Below are positions 50,730-60,310 of a stretch of 64,000 bases of DNA, in pieces. The notes beneath the pieces are model-generated. The model was not told where the DNA came from. It worked only from the letters and a program-made list of their open reading frames with translations, and searched no databases. A program made the translations under genes and the position numbers. Numbering within the stretch: the first letter of the stretch is position 1; the number at the start of each line of letters is the position of its first letter. The DNA comes from Candidatus Saccharibacteria bacterium UBA1103. Its GTDB lineage: Bacteria > Patescibacteriota > Saccharimonadia > Saccharimonadales > Saccharimonadaceae. The DNA is taken from contig DCBQ01000005.1 in NCBI GenBank assembly GCA_002313515.1, positions 1 through 64,000 on the forward strand. Reading direction: 5' to 3'.

Positions 50730-52496
50730 GTGGCGATCTTAACGGATGAATCTCGACAGAAGATCGAGCAGTACTTCGTTGAGAATGGTGAGCTAACTGA
50801 GGACCAGCTAGAAGAATTAAAGAAGCGCGCAAGAGACGCTGATGAGCCGCTCATTACCTTAATGATTAATGAGCGGGTTATTAATGACGAGCAGTTAACC
50901 GAGGCTACCTCGCATGTCACAGGTGTACCTTATGTCAACCTATCGCGGGCAGTTATCGATACGAAAATTTTAAATCTGCTGCCGATGGAGACAGCACAAC
51001 GCTTCATGGCAGTGCCGCTTGGAGAAACAGCTGAGGGTGGAGCTAAGCGGTTGGCCGTGGCCATGCTGGATGCTAACAACGTTCAGGCGGTGGACTTCCT
51101 ATCGAACACCATTGGCCGACCAATTAAAGTTTATCTGGCTTCGGAATCGGGTATAAATAACGTCCTTGCGCAGTATCACATGGATGTTGACCCGACGTTG
51201 CAGAATGATGCAACGGCGGAGGCTAAGGCTAAGCTTGCTAACGTACGTACGATTGTGCAGGATTCGCCGATTTCACGCATTTTGACGCAGTTACTAGAAT
51301 ATGCTCAGCGCTCGCGCGCATCTGATATTCATATTGAGCCAACCGAGACCAAATTAGTCATTCGTATGCGTATCGATGGTGTATTGCGTGTGGTAATGGA
51401 ATTACCAAAGTCGGTCGAGGCAGCGTTAATTTCGCGTATTAAGATTTTGTCTAACCTAAAAATCGACGAGCACCGCAAGCCTCAGGATGGTGAGTTTACG
51501 GTAATGGTCGGTGATAAAGAGGTGGACCTTCGTATTGCTATTTCGCCGGTGATTTGGGGTGAGCAGGTGGTGATTCGTTTGCTAGATAAGTCAGGCTCGA
51601 GCTTTAAGCTAGAGGACATGGGCTACGCTGGACGGGCATTAAGGGCGATTCGTCGGGGTATTAAGAGACCGAACGGTATGGTTCTAACCTCTGGTCCGAC
51701 TGGTTCAGGTAAGTCTACTTCTTTGTATGCCTTGGTGCAGGAGATTTATAGCGAACAAATTAACATTATAACCCTAGAGGACCCAGTCGAATATAAGATG
51801 AACGGTGTCAACCAGATTCAGGTGAACCCAGCTGCTGGTTTGACGTTCTCGTCTGGTTTGCGTTCGATTCTGCGTTTGGACCCAGATGTGATTCTAGTGG
51901 GTGAAATTCGTGATGCTGAGACTGCTAATTTGGCGGTGCAAGCGGCTTTGACGGGACACTTGGTCTTCTCGACGCTTCACACTAACTCAGCTGCAGGTAT
52001 TTTGCCACGTCTTCTAGATATGGGCATTGAGCCGTTCTTGATCGCCTCGACCATTAATACGGTGATTGGTCAGCGCTTGGTGCGTCGCAATGGTACAGAT
52101 CGTGAGACCTATACTAGCAGTAAAGTTGAGACCGAACAGATTAACGACAAAGTGGGCTATCTACTACCTAAGAATAGTAGCGAGGTTGCTGCAGTTGAGG
52201 AAGATTTAGGCTACAAAGGATTGCCGCTATCTGGGCAAGGATCATATAAGTTAACCAAAGGTATAGATAGTAAGAGCCAGCCGGGTGGCTATAAAGGACG
52301 TATGGGTCTATACGAGGTGATTGAGATCTCTGAAGAAATTCAACAGCTAATTATTAAACACGCGACCTCTAGTCAAATTCAGCGTCTGGCGGTGGCACAG
52401 GGGATGATCCCGATGCAAATGGATGGCTATCTAAAGGCTTTGACTGGCAAAACTACCATTGAAGAAGTAAACCGCGTAGCTGGTGGTATAGCATAA
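50730..52496 (+). CDS. pilB: Type IV pilus extension ATPase PilB
   Basis: 588 residues from GTG. N-terminal MshEN-type domain (residues 1-150), then the hexameric ATPase with Walker A GPTGSGKST (near 323), Asp box and GEIRDAETA Walker B. The zinc-binding tetracysteine normally between Walker B and GYKGRMGLYE is absent (the site reads KSQPGGYKGR). It powers pilin polymerisation. Confidence 0.95.
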   Translation: MAILTDESRQKIEQYFVENGELTEDQLEELKKRARDADEPLITLMINERVINDEQLTEATSHVTGVPYVNLSRAVIDTKILNLLPMETAQRFMAVPLGETAEGGAKRLAVAMLDANNVQAVDFLSNTIGRPIKVYLASESGINNVLAQYHMDVDPTLQNDATAEAKAKLANVRTIVQDSPISRILTQLLEYAQRSRASDIHIEPTETKLVIRMRIDGVLRVVMELPKSVEAALISRIKILSNLKIDEHRKPQDGEFTVMVGDKEVDLRIAISPVIWGEQVVIRLLDKSGSSFKLEDMGYAGRALRAIRRGIKRPNGMVLTSGPTGSGKSTSLYALVQEIYSEQINIITLEDPVEYKMNGVNQIQVNPAAGLTFSSGLRSILRLDPDVILVGEIRDAETANLAVQAALTGHLVFSTLHTNSAAGILPRLLDMGIEPFLIASTINTVIGQRLVRRNGTDRETYTSSKVETEQINDKVGYLLPKNSSEVAAVEEDLGYKGLPLSGQGSYKLTKGIDSKSQPGGYKGRMGLYEVIEISEEIQQLIIKHATSSQIQRLAVAQGMIPMQMDGYLKALTGKTTIEEVNRVAGGIA

Positions 52497-52540
52497 AGCA
52501 TAAGTGTGATGATACAATAGAGACAAAATAGGGAGGGTAT

Positions 52541-53605
52541 ATGGATAGTATAAGAATTGAGATGTTGCTACAAGAGGTGATTAATCAGCATGCCTCGGAT
52601 CTGCATATTCAGGTTGGCTTACCGCCAATGCTAAGGGTTGATGGGGCATTGGCACCAATTGCCAATACGCCAACATTAACTCCCGAGATGACGGAAAATC
52701 TAATTTTTAGTATTTTGGACGCTGATCAGCAGCAGATTCTGTTGAAGGATAAGGAATTTGACTTCTCGTTCTCATTTGGTGACTTAGGGCGTTTTCGTGT
52801 TAATGCCTTTCACGAGCGAGGCAATATAGCAGGGGCCTTTCGTCTTATTCCTAACGAGATGCCAACCATCGAGGAGCTGGGCTTGCCAAACGTGGTATCA
52901 ACTTTTGCGAACTTTCCGCGCGGCTTAGTTTTGGTGACGGGTCCAACCGGTTCCGGTAAGTCAACTACGCTTGCCGCCCTGATTGATAAAATCAACACCG
53001 AAAAGGCTGAGCATATCATCACTATCGAGGATCCAATCGAGTTTACGCACAAGTCGAAACGTTCAGTCGTTGTGCAGCGCGAAGTACACTATGATACCTA
53101 TTCATTTAATGCAGCTCTTCGTAGTGCCTTGCGCGAGGATCCTGATATCGTCCTGATTGGTGAGATGCGTGACCTTGAAACGATTTCAGCAGCTATAACC
53201 ATTGCTGAAACAGGTCACTTGGTGTTCGCAACCCTACACACTAACAGTGCATCACAGTCGATAGACCGTATGGTAAATGTCTTTCCACCACATCAGCAGC
53301 CACAGATTAAGGCACAGTTGGGCAATATTTTGCAGGCTATTTGTTCACAGCGCCTGATTCCGGCCATCGGCGGCGGTCGTGTGGTGGCGGCGGAAATTCT
53401 GATCGCTAACGCGGCGGTGCGTAACATTATTCGCGAAGGCAAGACGCATCAGTTGGATGCGGTGATTCAGACCTCGGCTCGCGAGGGTATGCAGTCGATG
53501 GACCGTACGCTAGCCGAGCTAGTGCACAGCGGTCAAATTACCTTCGACGAGGCTAAGAATTACGCTGTAGATATAGAGGAATTTGAGAGAATAATGAGGG
53601 GGTAG
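52541..53605 (+). CDS. pilT: Type IV pilus retraction ATPase PilT
   Basis: 354 residues, typical PilT length. Walker A GPTGSGKSTT (near 132), Asp box ITIEDPIEF, Walker B IGEMRDLET, and the PilT-specific AIRNLIRE-like AVRNIIREGKTHQ. Its presence next to pilB implies retractable pili and twitching-type movement. Confidence 0.96.
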   Translation: MDSIRIEMLLQEVINQHASDLHIQVGLPPMLRVDGALAPIANTPTLTPEMTENLIFSILDADQQQILLKDKEFDFSFSFGDLGRFRVNAFHERGNIAGAFRLIPNEMPTIEELGLPNVVSTFANFPRGLVLVTGPTGSGKSTTLAALIDKINTEKAEHIITIEDPIEFTHKSKRSVVVQREVHYDTYSFNAALRSALREDPDIVLIGEMRDLETISAAITIAETGHLVFATLHTNSASQSIDRMVNVFPPHQQPQIKAQLGNILQAICSQRLIPAIGGGRVVAAEILIANAAVRNIIREGKTHQLDAVIQTSAREGMQSMDRTLAELVHSGQITFDEAKNYAVDIEEFERIMRG

Positions 53606-53611
53606 TAGTAA

Positions 53612-54817
53612 ATGTTATCATATAAGTACAAAGCTCGCGATACTGCTAGCAATAAAATTGTCAGTTCGACTATCCAAGCGAGTTCTGAGTCGGCTGCGGC
53701 ACGTCTATTGATGGCGCAGCATATTGTGCCTCTAGAAATTAAGCCAGTTGATCAGAGTGGTTTGCTTGCTAAATTGACCAATAAAGTTAGTACTAAGCAA
53801 CTAGTTATTTTTACACGTCAGCTTTCGACTATGCTGAACGCTGGCTTGCCGTTAGCACAGTCACTAACAACTGTGCAGGAGCAGACTAGCAGTGCCGCAT
53901 TAAAAAACATCGCTGGTGATATTGTCGCTAACATTAACGGTGGTGCTTCGCTATCATCGTCGATTAAGAAATATCCAGATGTATTCAACAATGTCTATGT
54001 AGCTCTGGTGGAGGCAGGTGAGACCTCTGGTACTATGGATGAGGCGCTGAATCGACTAGCTAACCAGCTAGAACATGACTCCGATATGTTGGGCAAAATC
54101 AAGGGTGCTATGATGTACCCGGCTATCGTGCTAGCAGTTATTATCGGCGTGGTGGTGTTTATGCTAGTGTCGCTAGTGCCGCAGGTTAAGAGCCTTTATG
54201 ACGATATGGGTAAGACTCTGCCGCTACAGACCTTGATCTTGCAAGCTGTTGCTGATTTCATTATCAAATACTGGTGGCTAACATTGCTAGTGGTTGTTGG
54301 TTTGATTATCTTTATTAATCGTTGGAAGAAGACAGATGGCGGCCGCAAGGCGATTGATACTATGAAGCTTAATGTGCCGCTGTTTGCCACACTGCTGCGT
54401 AAGTTATACATGGCGCGCTTCTCGCGTACGATGGAGACGCTAACTAAGGCAGGTGTGTCTATGCTGGAGTCACTAAAGATTTCGGCCGATGCTGTTAACA
54501 ATGTAGTCGTCAAAGATGAAATTATGGGTGCGACGAGTAAAGTAAAAAATGGTAAGTCGCTATCAGAATCGCTATCTAACCAAGACTATATTCTGCCGTT
54601 CGTACCGCAGATGATTAAGATCGGTGAAACGTCAGGTGGTATTGATACGATGTTGGCCAAGGTGGCAGACTATTACGATAAAGAGGTGGACAATGCAATC
54701 AACAGTATTTCAACTTTAATTGAGCCAATTCTAATGGTTCTGATGGCCGGTATGATTGGCTTCATCGTACTAGCTGTGCTACTACCGATTTACACGCTAT
54801 CAAGTTCGTTGGAATAA
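53612..54817 (+). CDS. pilC: Type IV pilus inner-membrane platform protein PilC
   Basis: 401 residues: two T2SSF domains (residues about 60-185 and 265-390) and three membrane segments (near 170, 220 and 375). LFTRQLSTMLNAGLPL-type motif present as VIFTRQLSTMLNAGLPLAQS. It forms the base on which PilB and PilT act. Starts 6 nt after pilT. Confidence 0.95.
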   Translation: MLSYKYKARDTASNKIVSSTIQASSESAAARLLMAQHIVPLEIKPVDQSGLLAKLTNKVSTKQLVIFTRQLSTMLNAGLPLAQSLTTVQEQTSSAALKNIAGDIVANINGGASLSSSIKKYPDVFNNVYVALVEAGETSGTMDEALNRLANQLEHDSDMLGKIKGAMMYPAIVLAVIIGVVVFMLVSLVPQVKSLYDDMGKTLPLQTLILQAVADFIIKYWWLTLLVVVGLIIFINRWKKTDGGRKAIDTMKLNVPLFATLLRKLYMARFSRTMETLTKAGVSMLESLKISADAVNNVVVKDEIMGATSKVKNGKSLSESLSNQDYILPFVPQMIKIGETSGGIDTMLAKVADYYDKEVDNAINSISTLIEPILMVLMAGMIGFIVLAVLLPIYTLSSSLE

Positions 54818-54820
54818 TGC

Positions 54821-54849
54821 TTGCGTTTTTAAATGAACTGGTATATATT
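54821..54849 (+). promoter_or_regulatory. Promoter of the major pilin gene
   Basis: TTGCGT, 17 nt, TATATT, about 47 nt before ATG. With the strong terminator after the gene it allows separate high expression of the pilin. Confidence 0.6.
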
Positions 54850-54895
54850 AATGAATGTAAGTTAACTAAAATAAAAGAAAGGGTAGGGAACTTAT

Positions 54896-55411
54896 ATGAT
54901 TAAAAATCAGAAATCTCAAAAGGGTTTTACCATTATTGAGGTTGCTCTAGTTTTGGCCGTTGGTGCACTTATCTTCCTAGTGGTGTTCCTAGCTGTGCCT
55001 GCACTACAGCGTAACCAGCGTAACGACGCTAGGAAGCGCGATGCAAGCTCTGTAGCTGAGGCTATTACTAGTTACACGTCAGCAAATCCATCAAAGGCCG
55101 TAGATGCCGAAAAGGGTGATGGAAAAATATACGTGGCTGGAGAAGAAAGCAAGAAGGCAGGTATTGGCCAATTTATTGATACGCTTTCCAATAACACGGA
55201 TCAGGTCCTATGGAGTGCCGCTACTACAGACATCAACAGCGTAGGTGATTCTTCGGAGTCAGACAAGAAGAACAGGCTATATGTAGTACCTTCTACACAG
55301 TGCGATACTGGCGCTAATACTCTAAAGGCTGGATCCAAGAAGCAGGCCGCAGTGGTTTACTTTAACGAAACCGCAGGTGGTGTGTCAGCTGCTTGTCAGT
55401 CAGTTAACTAG
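54896..55411 (+). CDS. pilA: Major type IV pilin
   Basis: 171 residues. A class III-like short leader ends in Gly before FTIIEVALVL, where the prepilin peptidase cuts and Glu+5 is conserved, followed by the hydrophobic assembly helix. The C-terminal domain has Cys pair residues (TQCDTGAN, SAACQS) that could form the D-loop disulfide. It has its own promoter, a good ribosome-binding site (AAAGGGTAGGG) and a terminator, marking it as the major subunit. Confidence 0.92.
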   Translation: MIKNQKSQKGFTIIEVALVLAVGALIFLVVFLAVPALQRNQRNDARKRDASSVAEAITSYTSANPSKAVDAEKGDGKIYVAGEESKKAGIGQFIDTLSNNTDQVLWSAATTDINSVGDSSESDKKNRLYVVPSTQCDTGANTLKAGSKKQAAVVYFNETAGGVSAACQSVN

Positions 55412-55433
55412 TATTAGCTAGGCACAATACCAT

Positions 55434-55460
55434 AAAAAGAGGGCATTGACCCTCTTTTTT
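55434..55460 (+). terminator. Strong intrinsic terminator after the pilin gene
   Basis: AAAAAGAGGG, 6-nt loop, CCCTCTTTTTT. Confidence 0.95.
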
Positions 55461-55473
55461 GTAGCTATGCTGC

Positions 55474-55641
55474 AGTCCCGCCCCCATCAGGGGCGGGCAA
55501 GCTGACACATTGATCCCGTAACATCTAACGTCCCGCCCCATCAGGGGCGGGCAAGCTGGCGCATCGATGCCCTGCGACATCTAACGTCCCGCCCCATCAG
55601 GGGCGGGCAAGCTGGCGCGAAGCGCCGCTGGGTGGGGTTTG
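55474..55641 (+). repeat. Tandem array of three family-A elements (about 56-nt period)
   Basis: Units start at about 55475, 55531 and 55587. The first two share GTCCCGCCCC-ATCA-GGGGCGGGC and similar tails ending ACATCTAAC; only the third has the complete second hairpin (GGCGC/GCGCC) and GCTGGGTGGGGTTTG. The last 22 nt run into the pilD promoter. Confidence 0.9.
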
Positions 55642-55662
55642 TAAATATGTTATAATTTACTT

Positions 55663-56496
55663 ATGGTAATTATTTGTGCAGTATTCTTATTCATATTAGG
55701 CGCAGTGTTTGGCTCATTCGTTGGTGCTTTCACTTGGCGGCTTAGATATCATAAAGATTGGGTAAAGGGACGGAGTGAGTGCGAACACTGTCACCACAAA
55801 TTAACACCGCTGGATCTAATCCCAGTTATCAGCTGGCTAAGTTTAGGCGGTAAATGCCGATACTGCAAGAAGCCGATCGGCTGGACAACCTTACTGCTAG
55901 AGCTTTGTCTAGGTGCTGCTTTTACATTGTCATTCTATTTTTTGCCGATTGCTTTCGGCTCGACACCGGCGCAATTGGTGGCTGGGCAGCATCTATGGCT
56001 AATTCTGCTATTGGTAATCTGGCTAGTGATGTTAGTAATGCTAGCGGCACTATTTGTTTACGACGCCAAATGGCATTTGCTGCCTAATAAAATTATGTAT
56101 CCTCTCATTGCTGTAACGCTAATTTATACGTTGATTGCTAGCTTTACTGTCAACCATATGGAGTTTATGACTTGGCTGGGCGATACATTACTAGCCATGC
56201 TGCCAGTTGCAGGTCTTTACGGTGTACTATGGATATTTAGCGGTGGCCGTTGGATTGGCCTGGGTGATGTAAAGCTGGGTGTTGTCGTGGGGCTATGTCT
56301 CGATTGGCAGCTGGCGCTAGCAGTGCTCGCAATCTCAAATACTATTGCTTCACTGTCGGTAATACCATTGCTCATCACAAAGAAATTGAGTCCTAATAGT
56401 CAGATAGCATTTGGCCCATTTTTGATTGTAGTATTATTTGCTATGGTCTTGTTCGGCAATTATCTGTATGATTGGTTAATCGCTGCAATTCGTTAA
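55663..56496 (+). CDS. pilD: Prepilin peptidase/N-methyltransferase PilD
   Basis: 277 residues, eight membrane segments. Two Cys pairs (CEHC, CRYC) in the cytoplasmic loop, and the aspartyl-protease residues in VYDAKWHLLPN and GLGDVKLG. It removes the leader and methylates the new N-terminus of pilins. TATAAT ends 6 nt before ATG. Confidence 0.95.
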   Translation: MVIICAVFLFILGAVFGSFVGAFTWRLRYHKDWVKGRSECEHCHHKLTPLDLIPVISWLSLGGKCRYCKKPIGWTTLLLELCLGAAFTLSFYFLPIAFGSTPAQLVAGQHLWLILLLVIWLVMLVMLAALFVYDAKWHLLPNKIMYPLIAVTLIYTLIASFTVNHMEFMTWLGDTLLAMLPVAGLYGVLWIFSGGRWIGLGDVKLGVVVGLCLDWQLALAVLAISNTIASLSVIPLLITKKLSPNSQIAFGPFLIVVLFAMVLFGNYLYDWLIAAIR

Positions 56497-56534
56497 TCTA
56501 TGGAGTTTAAATAGCTTGTGCTATAATTTAAGTA

Positions 56535-57395
56535 ATGAAACGAGAGGGTGGCTACACATTAGTGGAAATTGGCCTGGTGATGGCGGTATCGGCCGGGCTA
56601 CTGCTGATTGCGGGCAGCCTGTATGTGATGTCAGGCAATCAGCGTTTTACTGATTCGTTGCAGACCATCCGTACATTTATTGAACAACAGTATAACGATG
56701 TGCGTTCTAACATTAGTCAACGTGTAGGCGGTGATGAGAGCCTATCTTCATTGTGTCCAGTTGATTCGCGTGATTCGGCGAAGGACAAGTCTGCGGGCAA
56801 TAGCAAGAACTGTCTACTGATGGGCAAAATTATTCAATTTAAAAACGACCGCATGAAGTCTAGCTATGTGATTGGCGTGCAGCCGACGAATGATTGGCCT
56901 GATACAAACAAAACAGCGGTGCAGAATATACAGAGTATGCGGTTGTATGCAGTAACTAGTTCTAGTGCTGGCCGAGGCATACGCCCGACAGAAAAGCTAT
57001 ACTCTAATGGTAACGAGGCGATTGCTACGCTTGTGTGTGACGGCAAGGAATGCGACGATTCTAGATCTCAGGCGCCTGGGGATGATGCTAGCGTGCTAAT
57101 TCTACATAGTCCGCTAGATAACTCGATTTTGACATTTTCTTATACTAAATTAGACGGTGAGTCTAGCGAGTATGGTGGGTTGAGTAAAGTAATTAACATT
57201 GGCGATAATTCATACACAGGACTGGTGCTGGCTATGCAGTCTGGTAGTTCTGGTGTTAGAACTGGAGCGCTGTGTGTCCCAGTATCGTCAACATCATCGG
57301 GCATTCAGACGGCGTCGCCAGCTGATGGCTTGAGCGGGTCATCTATTAGTGATCGTAAGGCGCTGTTTAATGTATGTAGTGAGGAGATAGACTGA
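56535..57395 (+). CDS. Minor pilin / pseudopilin
   Basis: 286 residues. Leader MKREGG then YTLVEIGLVMAVSAG (Glu+5). Beta-rich C-terminal domain with Cys. -10 TATAAT (TGTGC extended) ends 7 nt before ATG; first of four overlapping minor-pilin genes. Confidence 0.88.
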   Translation: MKREGGYTLVEIGLVMAVSAGLLLIAGSLYVMSGNQRFTDSLQTIRTFIEQQYNDVRSNISQRVGGDESLSSLCPVDSRDSAKDKSAGNSKNCLLMGKIIQFKNDRMKSSYVIGVQPTNDWPDTNKTAVQNIQSMRLYAVTSSSAGRGIRPTEKLYSNGNEAIATLVCDGKECDDSRSQAPGDDASVLILHSPLDNSILTFSYTKLDGESSEYGGLSKVINIGDNSYTGLVLAMQSGSSGVRTGALCVPVSSTSSGIQTASPADGLSGSSISDRKALFNVCSEEID

Positions 57396-58189
57396 TGAAG
57401 ATAATTGAACAAATTTGGCATAGTATCTGCCACGAGAAAGACGGTTTACATAGTGCGTCAGAACATGGCGACACTTTGATTGAAGTGGCAATTGCCATGG
57501 CGGTGCTAGGCTCTGTTGCGTTACTAACTTTCACTACTATGAATAGCAGCTTGGTATCGATCATGAATTCAACCCAGCGTACATCTGTGCAGCAGAAGGT
57601 GAATTCACAAATCGAGATGATTAACTATATACGGAATAACGATCCAGCCCAGTGGAAGGTATTTACGGACTCGGCCTTCGGCGCTAACTACGGGCAATTA
57701 AACAACGATTCGTATAAATGCCAAATGAGTAGTTATAATAGCAATGGTGCGCTAATGCCGTCTACTTACGAGAGTAGTACTGATGCACGGAGCCTTGGCA
57801 GCGTATGGCTGGAATACCATCCCGAGGATAGCACACATCCAGTTAGGGTCTATAGCCTAGCAACCGCAATGGGCACCGATAGTTCAAATCGCTCTACTGC
57901 TGCTAAATACTGGGGATCAGTGCAAAATAGGGATTATGCCTTCGATGGCCGTTCTGGTGTGTCTACCGTATCGATTACTGACCCACAGCCAGGCTATGGC
58001 ATTTGGGTCGACGTGGGCGCAGCTCAGCCGGGGGCGTCAGGAGCTAGTTATGGAATACGGGCTGATGAACCATATATTGATGTGGTAGTTAAGGCTTGTT
58101 GGACGCCGTTTGGCGCCAAGAGTGATGGTGAGGCGCGTATTTTACAGACATATCGCATGCATAAGAATGAGCTTTCGGAGGACTACTAA
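57395..58189 (+). CDS. Minor pilin / pseudopilin
   Basis: 264 residues. An unusually long leader (25 residues) ends in Gly before DTLIEVAIAMAVLG. The start ATG overlaps the previous stop (TGATG), so it is translationally coupled. Confidence 0.85.
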   Translation: MKIIEQIWHSICHEKDGLHSASEHGDTLIEVAIAMAVLGSVALLTFTTMNSSLVSIMNSTQRTSVQQKVNSQIEMINYIRNNDPAQWKVFTDSAFGANYGQLNNDSYKCQMSSYNSNGALMPSTYESSTDARSLGSVWLEYHPEDSTHPVRVYSLATAMGTDSSNRSTAAKYWGSVQNRDYAFDGRSGVSTVSITDPQPGYGIWVDVGAAQPGASGASYGIRADEPYIDVVVKACWTPFGAKSDGEARILQTYRMHKNELSEDY

Positions 58190-58962
58190 TGATTAGGACG
58201 CATAGGACAAGGGAGCGTAAGGTGTCAGCAGGCTTTACAATTATTGAGGTGTCGCTATCGCTGACTTTTATCGCATTTATTATTCTATTCTTAACGGCTA
58301 GTATGCTGAGTATTGTTAGTACTTATAATAAAGGCGTTTGGCTAAGCCAGGTTAACCAGGCATTGCGTCAGATGAATGCAGATATTGTTGACACAGTTAA
58401 GTATAGTGCTTCGCCTAAGGTTAAGATGGTTGACGGTGAAGCTACGCGGCTATGTGCCAATGGTGTAACTTACGCCTGGAATTTACAAAGCTGGATCGAC
58501 GAGGGACACCCGCGAAACAGGTTCGATAACGAGCGCAGCTCTAGTACTTCATCATTGCGTTTAGTCCGCATCGAAGATAAATCTAGCTCGTATTGTAATA
58601 GTGGCAGTGATGACTTCATTCCACGTGACAGCAATACGAGGGTTCTACTCGGCAAAGGTGCCATTTTGCAGGAATTCAATGTGGTACAGGGTATAAATAG
58701 TACTCAAAGTATCCCGCTGCTATCGGTTAATGGCGTAGTGTCAACTGAAGGCTCAAATGCTCCATCTAAGGTTAAGTTGGTCGGCAATGACTATAAATTT
58801 GTGAACTATAATGATAATAGTGGAACCTGGCAGTGTGGTGACTGGGTTGACAGTAATGGCAATGATAGAAAGGATACTGGTGAATTTACACCGAGTAAAG
58901 GCTCGTTCTGTGCCAAGGCTGATATCGGTATGCAGATTTACGAAAGGGGAGTAGACAAGTGA
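58189..58962 (+). CDS. Minor pilin / pseudopilin (PilW-like position)
   Basis: 257 residues. Leader ends SAG before FTIIEVSLSLTFIAF. Its ATG overlaps the preceding TAA stop. C-terminal domain rich in Ser/Asn with several Cys and a SNGNDRKDTGE calcium-loop-like segment. Confidence 0.85.
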   Translation: MIRTHRTRERKVSAGFTIIEVSLSLTFIAFIILFLTASMLSIVSTYNKGVWLSQVNQALRQMNADIVDTVKYSASPKVKMVDGEATRLCANGVTYAWNLQSWIDEGHPRNRFDNERSSSTSSLRLVRIEDKSSSYCNSGSDDFIPRDSNTRVLLGKGAILQEFNVVQGINSTQSIPLLSVNGVVSTEGSNAPSKVKLVGNDYKFVNYNDNSGTWQCGDWVDSNGNDRKDTGEFTPSKGSFCAKADIGMQIYERGVDK

Positions 58963-60296
58963 TAAAGAATAAATATTTTGCACGGTCAGGTGAACGTGGC
59001 CAAGTAGCGATTTTAACGGTATCGATTTTCATGGCAGTCTTTGCTGTGCTAGTGGTGGGCTTTGCATATGTCATGACGTCAACAGTTAAGGATACAACTA
59101 ATGATAGTACCAGTTATAGTGCACGTGCGGCGGCTGAGTCAGGAGTCGAGGACGCTAAACGTCTATTAAAATACTGCTATTCACATATGGATAATTACGG
59201 AAACTTTAACTCTGATTCGTCTAATGCTATATGCAGCAAAGTAATTAATAAATCATATGCTGATCAGACTTGCGATACGGCAATCTCTGCTATGACTGAC
59301 TCAACCGAAGCGAAGACTCAATTTGGCTTGAGCCCAGCTCTGGAGGAATCCCATGGCGGCAAGCGAATCCGTGTTTACGATACAACTGGCTCTAATAAGA
59401 ACAGCAAAGCGATCGAGTACTATCAGTGTCTAAAGCTTGCCACGCGTACTGAGGACTATACTGGCGCTCTGACTGCTGAAGGTCAATCTTCAATTATTCC
59501 ATTGCGTCTAGTAGATAAGGATGGTAACCGAGCTGATGCGCAGCGTATAACTATACAGTGGCATAATAATAGTTCGTCAAGCGTTGGCGACAAGCCTGCT
59601 ACGGACGCACCTAGCGGTAAAACACTGCCAAAGAAGTCCGAGTGGAAAACTGCTGGCCGCAGCCTTAGTGACTCGAATGTACCAGCTGTTCTGAGAGCGC
59701 AGTTTATTCCAGTGACGAATGGTGATATTTCGGTCCAGAAGCTATCGGCGGATAGTCGTGCTGTAACTGTACGGCCAACTACGGATGGAGCAACTGGTGA
59801 ATCATGGGGGACTGATGGCTATAGAGTGTATGCTTTACGCGGTAAAATCAACCTCCAAGACTACACTGTATCGGACGAGCCAAATGCAACAGCACATCCA
59901 AGTATAGTTGGCTTACGGAATTGTAGTAGTAGTGATCAGTATGCCTGTAGTGTGTCATTTAACAATGATGGAGCAATAAACACAAGCACAGCAGACTGGT
60001 ACTTACGTATAAACGCAGTTTACAAGAATACGCATTTTCGTATAACTGCATGTAAAGCAGATGAGAGCAATTGCAGCTCAAACAATGTTCTGTATTTTGA
60101 TGGTATCCAGCCGGAGGTTGACGTAACCGGCAAGTCAGCAAGTTCGTATAGCCGCATTAAAGCTCGTCTAGAACCGATGATGGATAATAACGATAATCTG
60201 GGAAACTGGTGGCCGGACTACGCCATTGATACTGCTGGTAAGGTCTGTAAAGATATGACCGTACGTTGGAATAACGGCGACGATAACTGCGATTAG
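58959..60296 (+). CDS. PilX-like pilus-associated membrane protein
   Basis: 445 residues. It starts at GTG overlapping the previous stop codon (GTGA). A non-canonical N-terminus (GERGQVAILTVSIFMAVFAVLVVGFAYVM) resembles PilX/TadG-type anchors rather than prepilins. Large ectodomain with AARAAAESGVEDAKRLL just after the membrane and several Cys. Last gene of the cluster. Confidence 0.78.
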   Translation: MIKNKYFARSGERGQVAILTVSIFMAVFAVLVVGFAYVMTSTVKDTTNDSTSYSARAAAESGVEDAKRLLKYCYSHMDNYGNFNSDSSNAICSKVINKSYADQTCDTAISAMTDSTEAKTQFGLSPALEESHGGKRIRVYDTTGSNKNSKAIEYYQCLKLATRTEDYTGALTAEGQSSIIPLRLVDKDGNRADAQRITIQWHNNSSSSVGDKPATDAPSGKTLPKKSEWKTAGRSLSDSNVPAVLRAQFIPVTNGDISVQKLSADSRAVTVRPTTDGATGESWGTDGYRVYALRGKINLQDYTVSDEPNATAHPSIVGLRNCSSSDQYACSVSFNNDGAINTSTADWYLRINAVYKNTHFRITACKADESNCSSNNVLYFDGIQPEVDVTGKSASSYSRIKARLEPMMDNNDNLGNWWPDYAIDTAGKVCKDMTVRWNNGDDNCD

Positions 60297-60310
60297 GCTG
60301 CCGCTACTCG

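Noticed and set aside
55474..55641. CRISPR-like array (about 29-nt repeats, about 27-nt spacers)
   Set aside because: Only three units, the spacers resemble each other, the repeat is the hairpin of family A found singly all over the window, and no cas gene is near.
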